Shown: positions 45,440-57,289, counted from the first letter of the stretch. The stretch: 64,000 nucleotides of DNA from Pocillopora verrucosa (GCF_036669915.1 NC_089323.1:10798194-10862193); one strand, 5' to 3'. The notes: generated from the sequence alone by a model not told the origin. Translations and numbers: made by a program.

Positions 45440-46490
45440 CGATTGCCACAGGGTTCCATCTGAAGTAAAATACTTTCGAACATCAGTAATCGACAGTGAT
45501 ACTGACTCCTCATCGGATGAAGCCCTTCCACCACAGCCAGTACCTTCCCCTCCATCTCCACCTGTCATACCAAGTGCAATCTCGACACCTGCTACTCAAG
45601 AGGTTTCTGATGTCAACCTTCCTGCTGAATGACATAAGCCTGCAAAGACGCTCACCCTGATAATAAAAAAGAGGAGAGAAAGTCGCACTTCAAAAAAAGA
45701 GCAAGAAAACTAAAAGGATGACTGAAAAAGAAGACCCACCTGTAGCCATCAACATTGGCATCATGCGATATACTGAAGAGGAAAATATGCTTAAGCCCCA
45801 ATGAGGAAAAACTCTCCCTGTAAGAATTGGTAGAACAGCAGATGGAGCTATGAAGGTTAGCAGTAGCAGAGCACTCGAAGCATACTGCTAATGAAATTAC
45901 TCATAGCTCTCCTTTGGCCTACAACTTGCTGTACCCAGATGAGATAGAAGTAAATAAACCTAGAGAATCTGACTAAGCATTCAGCTTACAAGAATACAGA
46001 GCTGAACTGGTTACACCATACAACAGGATAACATTTTATCTTTGTTCTTCATCAGATTACTATGATCATAATTTCAAAGGTTTTGCTAACCCAATTTCTG
46101 ATGATGGAGATGACAAGAAAGACAGTGAGAAGGATTCTGAAGACCCAGGTGAACCAACACAAACAAAAATAACCAAGTACACTGACAGCGGCTCTATCAA
46201 GATAACCACTGCTGTTAAAGCATCAGATGCAAACTCTGTTTCTGTTAAACCTCGTTCTTCTATTGCAACTAGCCTTTCTGATCCTTTCACAACAAGTGAT
46301 ATACCCACTTCTCTTCTTGGTAGTTCATCTTCTGGTTCAGACACTACTACAGCATATAACAGTTCTGGATTCAAATAAATTTTTCCACAGCTCCCCGAAA
46401 AGAAGATATTCGATGTTTTCAGCAGTAGCCAAGACATTGAAACAGCTATTGCCACACTCTGCGAGAATGCAAATGGAGGATAGCATGACT
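45440..46490 (+). pseudogene. relic resembling the N-terminal region of a cnidarian G2E3/HECT-type protein
   Basis: The plus strand reads VIDSDTDSSSDEALPPQPVP, then a Pro/Ser/Thr linker, RYTEEENMLKPQ followed by a stop, then GKTLPVRIGRTADGAM, ATL-type sequence, YNLLYPDGIEV, NRITFYLCSSSDYYDH and a Ser/Thr/Asp-rich stretch. Several stops and shifts occur. The order (acidic Ser-rich stretch; 'ENMLKP..GK.LPVR'; 'LLYPDG..'; 'Y.RITFYLC') is that of N-terminal regions seen in cnidarian HECT-type proteins. The HECT domain itself is absent. The assignment is from memory of the family and tentative. Confidence 0.35.
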
Positions 46491-47985
46491 CGCTTCAATC
46501 ATATGCTTCTGTCATTGACATAGAAATGCTGGTGGCATTTTAGGCCGATTATTCACCTTTTGTATTTGCTTAATTTTTTTCCAAATCTGAATACGTGCCA
46601 TGCAAGAGGATCGTTATTAGATGAGCATGGAATGGGTGCGGTGTTTTTTGGGAGATCAGGGACTGTATTTTTGACAAGAACAAAAAATTGAACACACTTA
46701 TGGTTTTCCTCATTGTATTCATATCAATACAGTGAACGAGAAGACATTTTTTTAAGTGATTCTAAAATTGACAAATATTCACATGCCCTTTATAAGAAAA
46801 TTATGAAAATTGCTTGGGAAAAATTGTTGGGAAAGAATGGCAAAAGTCACCTTTGGTCACACACGGTCAATCACAAATGCAGGCCTCAGTTTGTTTTGCT
46901 CCCATTACAGTGGTTCTTTAAAAACAATTAAAGAAAAATACATTTTGAATGTGTGGAAGGAAAACATAGCCTTCAGTTTGAAGCAAAGGTCAGAGAGCAC
47001 AACTTTCATACCTGAATATTCCGCTTTAAGTGTTCCTTGATTAAGTCATCCTAGCAGACATAGCAGCTCTTGGGTTTCAGCAAAACATCCTCGCATTTCA
47101 TTTTTACCAGCCAAAGTTTCCTTAAATTTTCGTTTTTGGGTAGCTTGCAGAAGCTTACTTCTATCCCTTTTGTATTTTTGTAGGTAATATGACAGTTAAC
47201 CATAGTTTAAATGTCATAAGAAATAATCGTCAGTAGGGACAATCAGGTCAAAGTGTTCAACAAGGCTTGACTATTGCCACCTCATAGCTGACATCATATC
47301 CAGGACGGAGTTTTTCTAATTTCAAAAATTGTGAATAAGACCAACTTCGAAGCACTACTGTCACAATTGCAAGGCAAACTGGACAAAATGGCAATTATTT
47401 TAAAGTTGCCAAGGAAAAGCTCTTGTGATTGAAGTAAAATTTTTGTAAACTGTACCTCCCCCTTAAGTCAATATAATTGTATTTGAAGTGTGCACACTTC
47501 TTTTCCTTTACAAATATATTAATTTAACTCTCAGTAATAATACTGTAAGTTACATCAATAATAATAATTAATATAATACTTAATATTAATTTTTAAAATT
47601 ATTCTTGTTAACATCTCACTTTGTTATACTGTTTATTGCATAATTTCAATTTATTTCTTTTTACCCAACAATGGATGATGTTTCATCCGAAATATGTTTT
47701 GTTTTCATTAAACAAAATATAAAAAAAAATTTACTTCAAAAGCATTATGCGTTCATCAAAGCAATCAATTTTAAAAATTTAACAATTGTTGCTAAATTTA
47801 TTTACTAAGTATCATTTTACTTTTTTTGTTTATAATATTGCAATCATCGCCTTTTGGCATATTGTGACAATTAAAATATTAAAGTATACCTTTTTTGCGT
47901 TTTATTAGCTTTAATTTTTTTTTATTTATAACAAACATCAACGCAGCTCTTAGAGGAGCCGTTTGTTTAAGCTTGAACTAAGCTA
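46491..47985. other. no recognised gene
   Basis: AT-rich sequence with an element-end-like phrase near 47672-47705 (gatgatgtttcatccgaaat). Two overlapping open frames at 46713-47040 lack motifs. Confidence 0.4.
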
Positions 47986-47989
47986 ACTT

Positions 47990-48753
47990 AGTTCGGTGGA
48001 ACGATCTCTGCTATGTGGGACAACATGTGATTGAATCTGTCTCCAGCCAATAGTCCAGTTTGGCTCTTGTGGTCCCATTCATTACCTTCAGCTTCCTTTA
48101 CACTTGACCCCAGAGTCCCTCTATGGTGTTGCAGTGTGCTCCAGTATAAGGGTTGACGAAGTTTTTATAATGGTTGACCATCAGGTGGATGTAACCTACA
48201 TTGTTTAGGTTGAAGTATGGCGAGAACTCACGGTGCCAAGTTCAATGAACTCGCACACTAGTCTGGTTCCCATGGTCTCTCGTTAGCGATCTGGAACACG
48301 AAAAACTAGACTTCGCCCGATATCTCACTCTACCATTCCAAATACTCACTGGCCCTCAGAAACGCGTCCACGGTTGTACTTTCGCTTGTTGCCAAACATT
48401 GACTTGTCAATTTCCACTGCTTTCCCTCGGCCACCCAGCGTGAAGTTACCGTTTAAGATCTTCATGGAGCAGATATTGCAGATTTTGTCTAGTAAAGTCA
48501 CGATGGTTCGAAGTGATAATTCAGTTAACAGAGAGTGTCTTTGGTTGGATTTGCCAATGGACCACAGGAAGATGTTGTATAACCATTGTGCGAGTGGAAT
48601 CTTGGAGGCTTCAAAGAAAGATCCAGCCCTGACTGATCTACGCTTTCTGCAGTTATCTGCTGGACATTCCCAGACGAACCTGTCAGGAGTGTTTTGCCTT
48701 TCTTTTAAAACCATCTGCGTGCTACATGCACATTCCCGCAGAGATGCGAGCAA
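47990..48753 (-). mobile_element. Merlin-type (ISXO2-like DDE) transposase relic
   Basis: Minus-strand 48753-48346 codes FVWECPADNCRKRRSVRAGS, FFEASKIPLAQWLYNIFLWS, ELSLRTIVTLLDKICNI, GGRGKAVEIDKSMFGNKRKY and NRGRVSEGQ. This is the zinc-ribbon plus first acidic motif of ISXO2-like transposases. VEIDKSMFG replaces the common VEIDES.FG. After a degenerate gap, about 48190-47990 codes VNHYKNFVNPYTGAHCNTIE, then KLKVMNGTTRAKLDYWLE, which contains the last catalytic Glu region. The middle is scrambled by stops. The eukaryotic Merlin superfamily shares this domain. Confidence 0.78.
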
Positions 48754-48754
48754 G

Positions 48755-49018
48755 CTGCCTTCAGATTACATTGCCAACGCCAATTCTACACCTGATGTCT
48801 TCTACGACTTGACTGACACGCTCCCTTGGTGGAAAGCTACCGCGCAGGATCTACCATGTTGGGCTACTGCTGTGCAGAAGATGGTTCTCTTTCAACCATC
48901 ATCAGCTGCTGCAAAGCGGGTTTTTTCTTTGCTGGTCACCATGTTTGGGGACCAGCAGCATGAGGGCCTTGAAGATTATCTTGAGGCAGCCTTCATGCTA
49001 CGTATAAAAAGTCGCTAG
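48755..49018 (+). mobile_element. hAT transposase C-terminal dimerisation domain
   Basis: The plus strand codes LPWWKATAQDLPCWATAVQK, MVLFQPSSAAAKRVFSLLVT, MFGDQQHEGLEDYLEAAFML and ends RIKSR. This is the hATC motif with the signature PSSAA..RVFS. Only the last about 85 codons are present. It abuts the antisense Merlin relic, and the open frame fuses with its complement (48374 onward) only by chance. Confidence 0.8.
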
Positions 49019-49634
49019 TTTGGAGGCTAAAGCAACATATTGATAGTTTTCTATTTCGTTGATTTGGAAAGCAGAACAACGGAAATACTTTGCGGAAATT
49101 GTTCTAGTTATTATTAAAGTGACTGATCAGGAGCTGGTCAGAGTCTCAGGGATAGGTTCAATGTGAAGGTTTTACCTTGAAGTCTTGTACGCCATTTGTC
49201 TTGTTGATTCAAGAGAAAGTTTACATAGGACATTCGTCTAAAAAGAAAGATGAATACATATATAAGCAAACGTTAATTGATGTTTTTGCAACTTTTAAAC
49301 AATGACAATAAATGATGTTTTACGATTTACAACTCATTGTTTCTTGTTATCGCTATAAGAAACGAAATTTATAAGAATTTTGGGGAATTTTATCGAGTTT
49401 TTGGAGAATTTTAGACATTTCTAAAAGAATTTTAGAGCTTTTGTTTGGAAAATTCCGGACAAAATTTTAGACGATTTTTCAGGAATTATGTAGCTAAGCC
49501 TAATAGCAGACCAAATCATCCAGTTGCTGTGTTCAGTGTAGGTGTGGTTAGGCAATTGCTGCCACTAAAGAGGATGGACTTTGTTTTAGTTCGAAGGATG
49601 CCTGGTAGGTGAACATGTTTTAAAAATATCAACA
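49019..49634. other. no recognised gene
   Basis: AT-rich. It contains repeated phrases 'gaattttagagctttt / gaattttatcgagttttt' at about 49376-49480. Confidence 0.4.
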
Positions 49635-50627
49635 GTGTGTTCAGAAGATGATGTCAAAAGTGATTGCTCAAAGCTTAATAGTGATTTGGTTATGGCCTAC
49701 CAAAGGGAATGGACAGTTGTGAGACTGAGCTTCATTGACTGGGCAGTAAAAGAAAGAATTCCACTCAACGTGGAAGAGCATGCAGTAGACCCGATTCCTC
49801 TCACAGCTTTGTCAACAGGCGCGTGTGGTGCAATGCAGCAGTCTGTTGAACGGTTGCGAGTTAGGTAATGCCTTATTTCATGATCAGAATCTAATTTCTT
49901 GTCATAATATCATACAGGCTACAAACATTTGGTAAATGATCAGATTCTTTTCCCTTGTGATAATGCTAAGATATTATCAAGCATACAGGTCATGATCACA
50001 GTCTAATGTCATATTATCACTTCCTGAGAACAGTAAAAGAATATCTGTATGCTGAAATTTGATTGTACTATGTTTAAGTAAAGAGAGTTCTGGTTTTCCT
50101 GCCCTGAAGAGAATAATAAGAGAAGTGAAAAGGGGCCCAGTTGATGAGAGTGGTAACAAATCTCAGATGAGAGTTCACAAGAAGAAAAAAGATGCAATGG
50201 TTTCCCCCAAAAAAGCCACCAAATGGTTGGACAGCATATCTCAATGAGAAATTTAAAGAGGTTAGTTGACTTAACTTATTATAGAGAATTCAATCAAGTG
50301 AAATAATTTCTGATGCTTTTACTTTTAATTGCTTCTAGAGAGCGCAAAATAATCAGAGTCCTAGACGAAAAGAAAGGATAACGTTCCTCAAATCAATTCA
50401 AAGCATTGCAGAGGACTGGCGACAACTTTCTGACCTGGAGAAGAAATACTCTGAACAGAAAGCCATTGACCTCCATTTGGCAAGGACAGAAGCGAGATAT
50501 CAAATTCGTGAGGAAACATAAGAGAATCGCCAGAGGAAACAGCTCAGGGAAAAGGCTTATAAAACTTTCACGAGTATGAGAATTAATAATGACCAAACTG
50601 AAAATAGAACAGCTTAAATCGTCTCAA
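49635..50627 (+). pseudogene. HMG-box gene candidate, two or three exons, one frameshift
   Basis: An exon at 49635-49865 (LNSDLVMAYQREWTVVRLSF, then DWAVKERIPLNVEEHAVDPI) may end at a gtaatg donor. A second exon at about 50083-50264 codes IIREVKRGPVDESGNKSQMR, VHKKKKDAMVS. After a shift in the run cccccaaaaaa (50203-50213) it continues PKKPPNGWTAYLNEKFKE, a classic HMG-box start, with the donor gttagt. A third segment from 50340 (acceptor cttctag) codes ITFLKSIQSIAEDWRQLSDL followed by EKKYSEQK, the rest of the box, and then a TAA at 50518-50520. HMG boxes bind DNA in the nucleus. One extra C would explain the break, so this may be a sequencing error or a recent pseudogene. The link to the first exon is inferred. 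Confidence 0.5.
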
Positions 50628-51329
50628 AGAGCAAAACGATGGTAGGAGATATAAGAAAAATAATAAACATTACGTATATTGTTCAAAGGTTTTGTCAATA
50701 AGTTAAACAACCTTGCGGACATTGATTACAATTTCCCTGTAATACGAATAAATTAATTTGTTGTATTCACTGCTAATTTTACCTTCATACAGTCAGTCAC
50801 GGACTTGAGAGAAATGGAAATTATCAAGCACGTTCTGCTTTGCTTTTATGATTGGCGAGTCGATTCTTTGATTTCTCCACCTTGAAATTGGTTTCAACCA
50901 CTAGTCCAAGTAATTCAAGATCATGGCAGAAATCAGCTGGGCCCATATTGATGACAAAGGTGCAAGCTGCCTTTGAAGACATTGCTTTTTAGATCGCGCA
51001 GTGAAGCTTGGCTGCCAAGCCGTACCACCGAACTTGAAGCTGATAGATGCGGTTGGCCATGTGTAGCTACAGAGACTGGGAAAGCCGCAGGATGGCTCCT
51101 TGTTGGACTTCGAGGACCGCTTTCTTAACTGGGACGAAAGTTTAGTGTTCTGAAGTGTGTGTACCGCGGATGCTGGGAAGGTCAGCCTGAAGTTTGCTGG
51201 AGGGCGCATGGTGACACCATCGAACAGCTGGCACTTCTAAGCATTGAAGTGTTGTTATGGTAAAGCTGAGTTGGAACTGAGCGTGTACTTACGTATACTT
51301 CAGCTTTTCGAAAAGTAAATAGACTTTAC
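50628..51329. other. no recognised gene
   Basis: Both strands show open stretches around 50900-51240 with no family motif. Confidence 0.35.
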
Positions 51330-52770
51330 CAACGTGTTATCTGACAAAAGAAGTACGAGATTTTATCAGCAACTCCTTAGCGGATAATAATAGAGCATTA
51401 CTGACACAAATTTCTAAACTAGTGAGCGATTCAGCCGAAAATTTGAAAAGAGCTAACGCCGAAGCTGTAGACGAACAACTGAGACAAGTAAAGAAGTTAA
51501 GAAGAGAAGAACCGAAGTCATTTAAACGCAAAGGGAACGAAATTCAGCACAAGTTTAACTCAAAACTGCAGGATTCCCTGGAGGAAGCGAAGACACACCT
51601 TGAAACAAACGCTGTTGAGAAAGCAAAGGAGTCGTTAACAGAAGGTACGTTACTCCTTACAAATAGACAAAAGTTAATTCTATTAGCAGATAAATCTGAA
51701 TTTGGTTGGAAAACAGTCGAGGAATATTCACAGCACGAGCTGGCAGAAGATGATGATGGAAAGAAGATACGTCGCGCCGAAGAAAGAGCTGAAAGACTGC
51801 TAAGCAAGTCTCCTCAGTTTTCCGCCCTTCGAGTTCACGTTTTGCTCCACCGAGCCAAAGAGCTTCCTCCGGGCTCAGTTCCTGGCGTGGCCAGCGTGAT
51901 CGTTTAAACTTGTTTAATCGCTCCTTGGTTGATCGCCCATCAAGACCTGGAAATTGTTTCGCTTGTGGCAGATTTGGGCATTGGAAGTCCGAATGCAGTC
52001 AGATTGCTCGTTCAGGGGCCGCCAGAGGTAATCTTGATTGTAGATGAATGAAGAATCAATCCCTTGACGAACAAAGTAAGTGTGACATTTCCGTTATAAA
52101 CCCTTTGTGTGATTCGGAAAATCTTTACCGTCAAGGTCTCGTCCAGGATTCTGAGAACCATGAGGTTGAATCGCCAGGTACTGGTGGCAGCTATGACTCT
52201 GTTATCCCACAGGTTTCTGTTAAAGGGAAGCTGTCTAAATCTATTGCGTTTTGGCATTCCATCGGAGCACCAGATTTTATCTTGAGTGTTATCAGAGACG
52301 GTTATAAGATTCCATTTATTTCCACGCCGCCACCTCACCATTGTAAGAACAGTTCATCCGCCCTGGAAGAACTGGTTTTGTTACTGAGGCTATTTCGGAA
52401 CTCTTACGTGACAATCGCGTCGAGGAAATATTCTCTCCTCCGGATATCGTCAATCCGTTGTCTGTTTCTGTTCAAGCTAATGGTAAAAAGAGATTGATCT
52501 TGGATTTAAGGCATATCAATTTGCATATATTTAAGCAGAAGTTTAAGTGTGAAGGCCTACATACCATCAAGAGTGCCTTATCCAAAAATTATTTTGTATT
52601 CTCATTTGATTTGAAAGCGGGTTATCATCATGTAGATATTTTTCGGACCATCACAAATATTTGGTTTTCTCGTGGGATTTTGGCACAGGTGTTGACAGAT
52701 ATTTTCAATGTACAGTTTTACCTCTTGGGCTTTCTAGTGCTCCTTTTATTTTCACAAAGCTCCTAAAACT
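51330..52770 (+). mobile_element. DIRS-type retrotransposon, gag and RT start
   Basis: Positions 51330-51820 code a coiled, charged gag-like protein (KRKGNEIQHKFNSKLQDSLE, KAKESLTEGTLLLTNRQKLI, ADKSEFGWKTVEEYSQHELA). A shift near 51820 leads to a zinc knuckle (CFACGRFGHWKSEC, 51955-51998). After a TAG near 52042 comes a linker (ISVINPLCDSENLYRQGL, SKSIAFWHSIGAPDFILSVI). Then follows the RT (KKRLILDLRHINLHIFKQKF, FVFSFDLKAGYHHVDI) in other frames, ending near LPLGFSSAPFIFTKLL. These blocks match DIRS-like elements, whose RT is followed by RNase H and a tyrosine recombinase. Those parts are separated here (see 56130). Confidence 0.75.
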
Positions 52771-52999
52771 TTGGAAGCCCACTGGAGGGGACAATATTCC
52801 TGGGGCGTAGTTTCCCACGCCATGTGCATAGTTTGAGGATTTTTTTGGCCGTTTTTTTACCAAGTTAGTTTTAGCGAAGGATCTAAGGCTGTGTAAGAAG
52901 CAATAACTTCGAATCGTTGCTGGACAGACCCTCATTTGTTATTTGTTTTTATTATCCTGTAAAGGATACAGGGAACTTAGGAAGCCCAAGGAACTTAAG

Positions 53000-53165
53000 A
53001 TCGCACTGCTATAACCTCTTCTCAAGAAGGTAAATGCAGATTTTGAGCAGTTTAGTAAATTTCACCCTGTGTCAAATTTAAAGTTTCTATCTAAATTGAT
53101 AGAAAAAACAGTGTTTGTGCAATTGAATAACTATCTCGGCGAAAATGATCTACATGAGCCTATTT
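53000..53165 (+). mobile_element. short LINE RT fragment
   Basis: It reads LLKKVNADFEQFSKFHPVSN, then LKFLSKLIEKTVFVQLNNYL, then ENDLHEP. This is the RT motif '..PVSNL.FLSKL.EK', also seen at 21680 in the large LINE. Nothing else of the element is present. Confidence 0.65.
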
Positions 53166-53240
53166 CTATTTTAAAAAATAGAAAACAGTGATTTTTAGTG
53201 ATTAGCTTATTTAAGGTATGCCTTTCATATTAATGATCTT

Positions 53241-53555
53241 TCACAATCACTGGATTAGTAACAGTGATGCCAGCAATCCGCAGCTTTTACTATATTTCCA
53301 TGCAGTCTCCACAGTTACATATTTTTTTGGGAATCAATGTGACGTAATCCCTAACCTGTTAACATGCATTACTAAAATGTAATTTCAATGTGTAATTTTA
53401 ATTCACAATCACTGGATTAGTAACAGAAATGCCAGCAATCAGCAGCGTTTATAACACTTCCATGCAGTCTCCACAGTTACATATTTTTTTGGGAATCAAT
53501 GTGACGTAATCCCTAACTTGTTAACATGCATTACTAAGATGTAATTTCAATGTGG
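53241..53555. repeat. tandem duplication, about 162-bp unit
   Basis: Two copies start at 53241 and 53403 (tcacaatcactggattagta) and end in gtaatttcaatgtg. They differ at few positions, so the duplication is recent relative to the surrounding relics. Confidence 0.85.
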
Positions 53556-53595
53556 TATTTCAATTCCTTTAGAATTATTAAGTTCATACATGGGC

Positions 53596-53690
53596 AAGAA
53601 TGAACGAGTGAACAACAGCCAGTCCACCCAAGTTGACAACAGCCAACCCACCTCCCAAGTTGACAACACCCAACCCACCTCCCAAGTTTG
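53596..53690. repeat. 27-bp minisatellite
   Basis: About three units of the type caagttgacaacagccaacc follow the 162-bp repeat. On the plus strand they translate as a Thr/Gln/Pro/Ser repeat (QPTSQVDNTQ) in an open frame ending near 53760. No start or splice context supports a gene. Confidence 0.75.
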
Positions 53691-53769
53691 TCCAGAAATA
53701 GATAAACCTGCTGAAAAAACTGGCCTGCTGTCAAGAAATTTACATATCAAATGCAAGTGAGATCTAAAG

Positions 53770-56129
53770 GGTTATCCCAAACAAGTTTTTCAAAGGAAGA
53801 AATCTGTGCAAAGAGTCAACAGAGTGTCAGGAAGAATGACCCAATACATCTTAGTTGACAGGAAGAGTACTCTCATGACGGCATTCGAGGAACTAAAAGA
53901 GGTTTCTTTAACAGAATTAAGAAAAAATGGATTTTTATGGGGATAAGTGACCTAGTCAGTGGTAATTTATTAAGTGTCAATGTAGAACATAGATTGAGTA
54001 CTAACTGATAATACTACACATTTTTCTTGCATTAGTAAATTTGGTACTCGAAGTCAACTTAGGATGTTTTCAGAATGACCCTATAAAGCTTAAAACCTTT
54101 TATACAATAACTGGTCCAATTTCTCAGACTGAAGTAGTTCTTGTTTAGTGGGTGCTTAGATAGCACATTTCAGCCTAGTGGTTCTTAAGCCTCTGGTTAT
54201 TTTATGTGGGTTTTTACTGTCTCCTGTTTTTAAATGACATTATTTCCAGTATCGAAAGTGTGTTGTTTTGATAAGGTACAATCGTGTCAACATAGTATTA
54301 AAATGATTTACAAATAAACAATTTTTGTTCACTCAAAAACATTTTTTTCTGATCTCATATTTATGAACCAAAAGCAGCACTGTAGCCCATATAGATTCAT
54401 GACATTTTCTATAAACCTCTTTATGAATTTAATTTGAATGGCTGTAACTCATTCAATACTTCTCTACTTAACACCAAACTTCAATCTTGATGTCTTGTAT
54501 TTGAAAATATACACTGTGTGACCTGGTCACTGAGCTGTAAACAGATTTATCATGGCATTAAGTGACACTCTTTAGGTGAAAAAAAAATTAGCACCCTTTT
54601 TACAAAAGCAGTAAATATTTATGCCCTTACACTATCCAAGTATAAGATCACATACAATCATTTTTTAAATGAGGTATGACTCTCATTTATTTTTAAATCT
54701 TCTCTCATTCTAAAGATGCAATGGAGTTATACATGAAGTTATATATTGTCATTTTCACCGATTGGATGTCGGTTACCGATGTTCTTGCACTTACCGAGAC
54801 GAAACCCAGATCACAAGTTAACAGTGAAGCAACTGGTACAGTTTCTGAGGCCTGAATTTAGTCTTTAAGGATCAAACAGTTGTTCCCTGAAGAACAAAGT
54901 TTATGCAGCATTTACAAAATACTAAAGGGAAGTAGCAAGTAAGTAAATTAAACCTTATGTGTTATCATAACAACATCACTACAGAGAAAGTGATTCTTCT
55001 TACCCAGCTTTGCCTGAATTTAACATCGCCCAATTCATGGGAAATGCCTGTAAACATGGCAGCAATAACTTATATCCATGACAAGGATACAGTTATTTAT
55101 TTATTTTGCCTAATAAATTAACAGTGATATTTAAAATATCAAGTTACTGTACATTAATTTGAGGCAAGGAGGTGTCTTGAAGCCTAGGGATTCTGAATGA
55201 CTTATAAGTGGCAGAGACCTCCTGAATCTTACAACTGTCTTTTTTTTTATATTGATACTGAAATAATTTATGTTGATTCTTAGCTTACAAAACTAAAGCC
55301 TCCGAAAAGCAGCATTTATAGCATTTCTGTTCAAAAGTTTTGAAAATATTTTATTCAATGAGCAGGAAAAAATTTGATAGTCCTGGGACCCCCAAACAAA
55401 ACAAAACAGTACTAAAACAATAGGTGTTAAATCTAAGTTAAAGAATTGTTGATACCTTTTGCACAATGGTCAGAGCCGAAATAAATGTATGCTGCAATTT
55501 CTTCCTAGGTGGTAGCAGACATGGGTTGTCATTATCAAGCATCTTGACATTTGTGACTGGCACAGATGAAGAACCTGTTCTTGGTTTCCACATTCATGCG
55601 AGCATTCTATTCCATTAGGTGCAAGATTCTTTTTTGCCCTCTGCAAACACCTGTATTGACTGTGTCAGGTTGCCAAGGTCACCACTGAATGTACACCTAC
55701 CTACCTCAGAAGTGCACTTCTCTTTATATGATATGGCATTTCTTAACACACTTTTTTGACACTAAGTTAATCTCAGATTTTATGTCTAGTTACTATTTCT
55801 GTTTGGTTTCGGTTGTTGGTAACAGCAATTCTTCTGTAAAAATAGTTATAGCCCCATTTTAATAAATGCCACAATATTGCACAATGAATATCACAAACTT
55901 CCAAAAAATGCAAATTTAAAAGTTGGACTATAGATGTCAATAGCATAAAACAAGGTAATGTGATATTTATTAGAAAGGACTAGTAATATGTATTTTCTGC
56001 TGGTATGAAGTTGATGTAGTTCGTTAGCACTTTATGTTTTTTCGTTGTTGTTGGAACACGCCGTTAGGGCGTGTCTCCAGGGGTTTTTGTGATTGGTCGA
56101 TGTGTAGTATTTTAGGCTTCAAAGAGTTT
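53770..56129. other. about 2.4 kb without a recognised gene
   Basis: AT-rich sequence. No family motif in any frame. It separates the two DIRS parts. Confidence 0.45.
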
Positions 56130-57101
56130 GACAGATTCCTCTCGCTCGCGCTCTCCATCCTGGCGTTTACATCTTTTCCCACCCACCCGCTCCGGTTGGT
56201 GTAAAGCCTAACCTAGGAGAGTTTATCTCGACATTATTTCAGTCTAAAGCGGATTCTACATCGAGGAGATATAAGAAAGAGATTTTGAAGTTTATTGAAT
56301 TTTGTAATTCCTCCAACTTTCAGCCAGGGCCTCCTTTTCCTGTTACGTTTATAGTTGTTTATCTGTTTAAGGTTTATCAGAGTTCTAACTCTTATGCTTC
56401 TCAAGTTATGGCTCACGCAGCTCTTAAGTGGTTTCACTCGTTCGGTTTAAGTAACGGCGCTAATCCACTGGATAGTTCGATCTGTCATAATTTACTGGAG
56501 GCTGCTAGGCGTAATAAGCCAGTTACTGTTAAAAAGGCGCCTATTTCCGCTGAAATTATTAAGGATATTATTGATAAGTTCGCTGGATCCTCTGCTAATT
56601 TTAAGGACATACGAGTTGCTTGTATGCATCTTGAATTTTTTCCTGATCTTAGAGTGTTTGTTCCCAGGGCTAAAAATGACATTTATCGTGAAGGTAATTA
56701 TGTCTATATTAAGAGGTTAGATAACAAGTATTGCCCTGTTGCACTTTTAGAAAGGTATATTTCCATGTGTAACATTGAACTTTTAAGTTCAGTTGCTCTC
56801 TTCTGTCCAGTAAGGTTATTTATGTCTACCATCACTTACAAGTTATACGGAGTTCAATTATCATATACCAGATGTAGGGAAATCTTTAAAGAATGCCTTA
56901 AAGAAAGGGGTGGATCATAAGTTGTACGAGCTTCATAGTTTAAGGGCTGGTGGAGCTACCTCTGCCGTTAGTTATAACCCTAGTCTTTCGGAGAGGGTAC
57001 TTAAACTGCATGGTCGGTGGAAGTCCGATACTGCGAAGGATATGTACATTCAAGAAGATATTTCTGAGCGTTTACAACTAGCTTCTCAGCTTGGTTTGTA
57101 A
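56130..57101 (+). mobile_element. DIRS-type tyrosine recombinase, box I deleted
   Basis: Frame 56234-56920 codes the N-terminal SAM-like region (YKKEILKFIEFCNSSNFQPG, ASQVMAHAALKWFHSFG) and PISAEIIKDIIDKFAGSSAN. The catalytic domain follows (VFVPRAKNDIYREGNYVYIK, PVALLERYISMCNI, LSYTRCREIFKECLK). A frame change at about 56905 leads to HKLYELHSLRAGGATSAVSY, then LKLHGRWKSDTAKDMYIQED and a stop at 57101. HSLR is the box II HxxR, and the Tyr of KDMYI is the candidate nucleophile. Between RVACM and HLEFF the usual segment with the box I Arg (AGFLR-type) is missing in frame. The enzyme is therefore dead. Confidence 0.82.
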
Positions 57102-57247
57102 ATTTACATTTATTTAGTGATATTCAGTTTAGTTACACTGTTATGACTGCTTGTGTGAAGCTTGAATAAACGTCAGTTGTTGGACTGCCTGAGCATCCAA
57201 CCATCAATTTGTTGTATTTGTTCATCTATTTATTTAAGAGGAAAATA

Positions 57248-57286
57248 ATTTACGTTCGTTTGAGCGTAGCGAATTAGAACGTAAAT
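57248..57286. repeat. hairpin after the DIRS recombinase
   Basis: atttacgttc and gaacgtaaat form perfect 10-bp inverted arms around tttgagcgtagcgaatta. It lies about 150 bp past the recombinase stop, where DIRS elements have inverted terminal sequences. The role is inferred. Confidence 0.5.
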
Positions 57287-57289
57287 GTA

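Noticed and set aside
45301-45568. Two overlapping minus-strand frames
   Set aside because: They overlap a better plus-strand Ser/Asp/Pro-rich frame and lack splice sites linking them to the gene at 44376-45067.
48374-48750. Start of a 214-codon plus-strand frame leading into the hAT domain
   Set aside because: It is the complement of the Merlin transposase; only the part from about 48755 has hAT homology.
53241-53690. CRISPR-like array
   Set aside because: Repeats are adjacent with no unique spacers, and the genome is eukaryotic.
53534-53756. Two minus-strand frames rich in Trp and Cys
   Set aside because: Both translate the 27-bp minisatellite; the periodic peptide is a by-product of the repeat.
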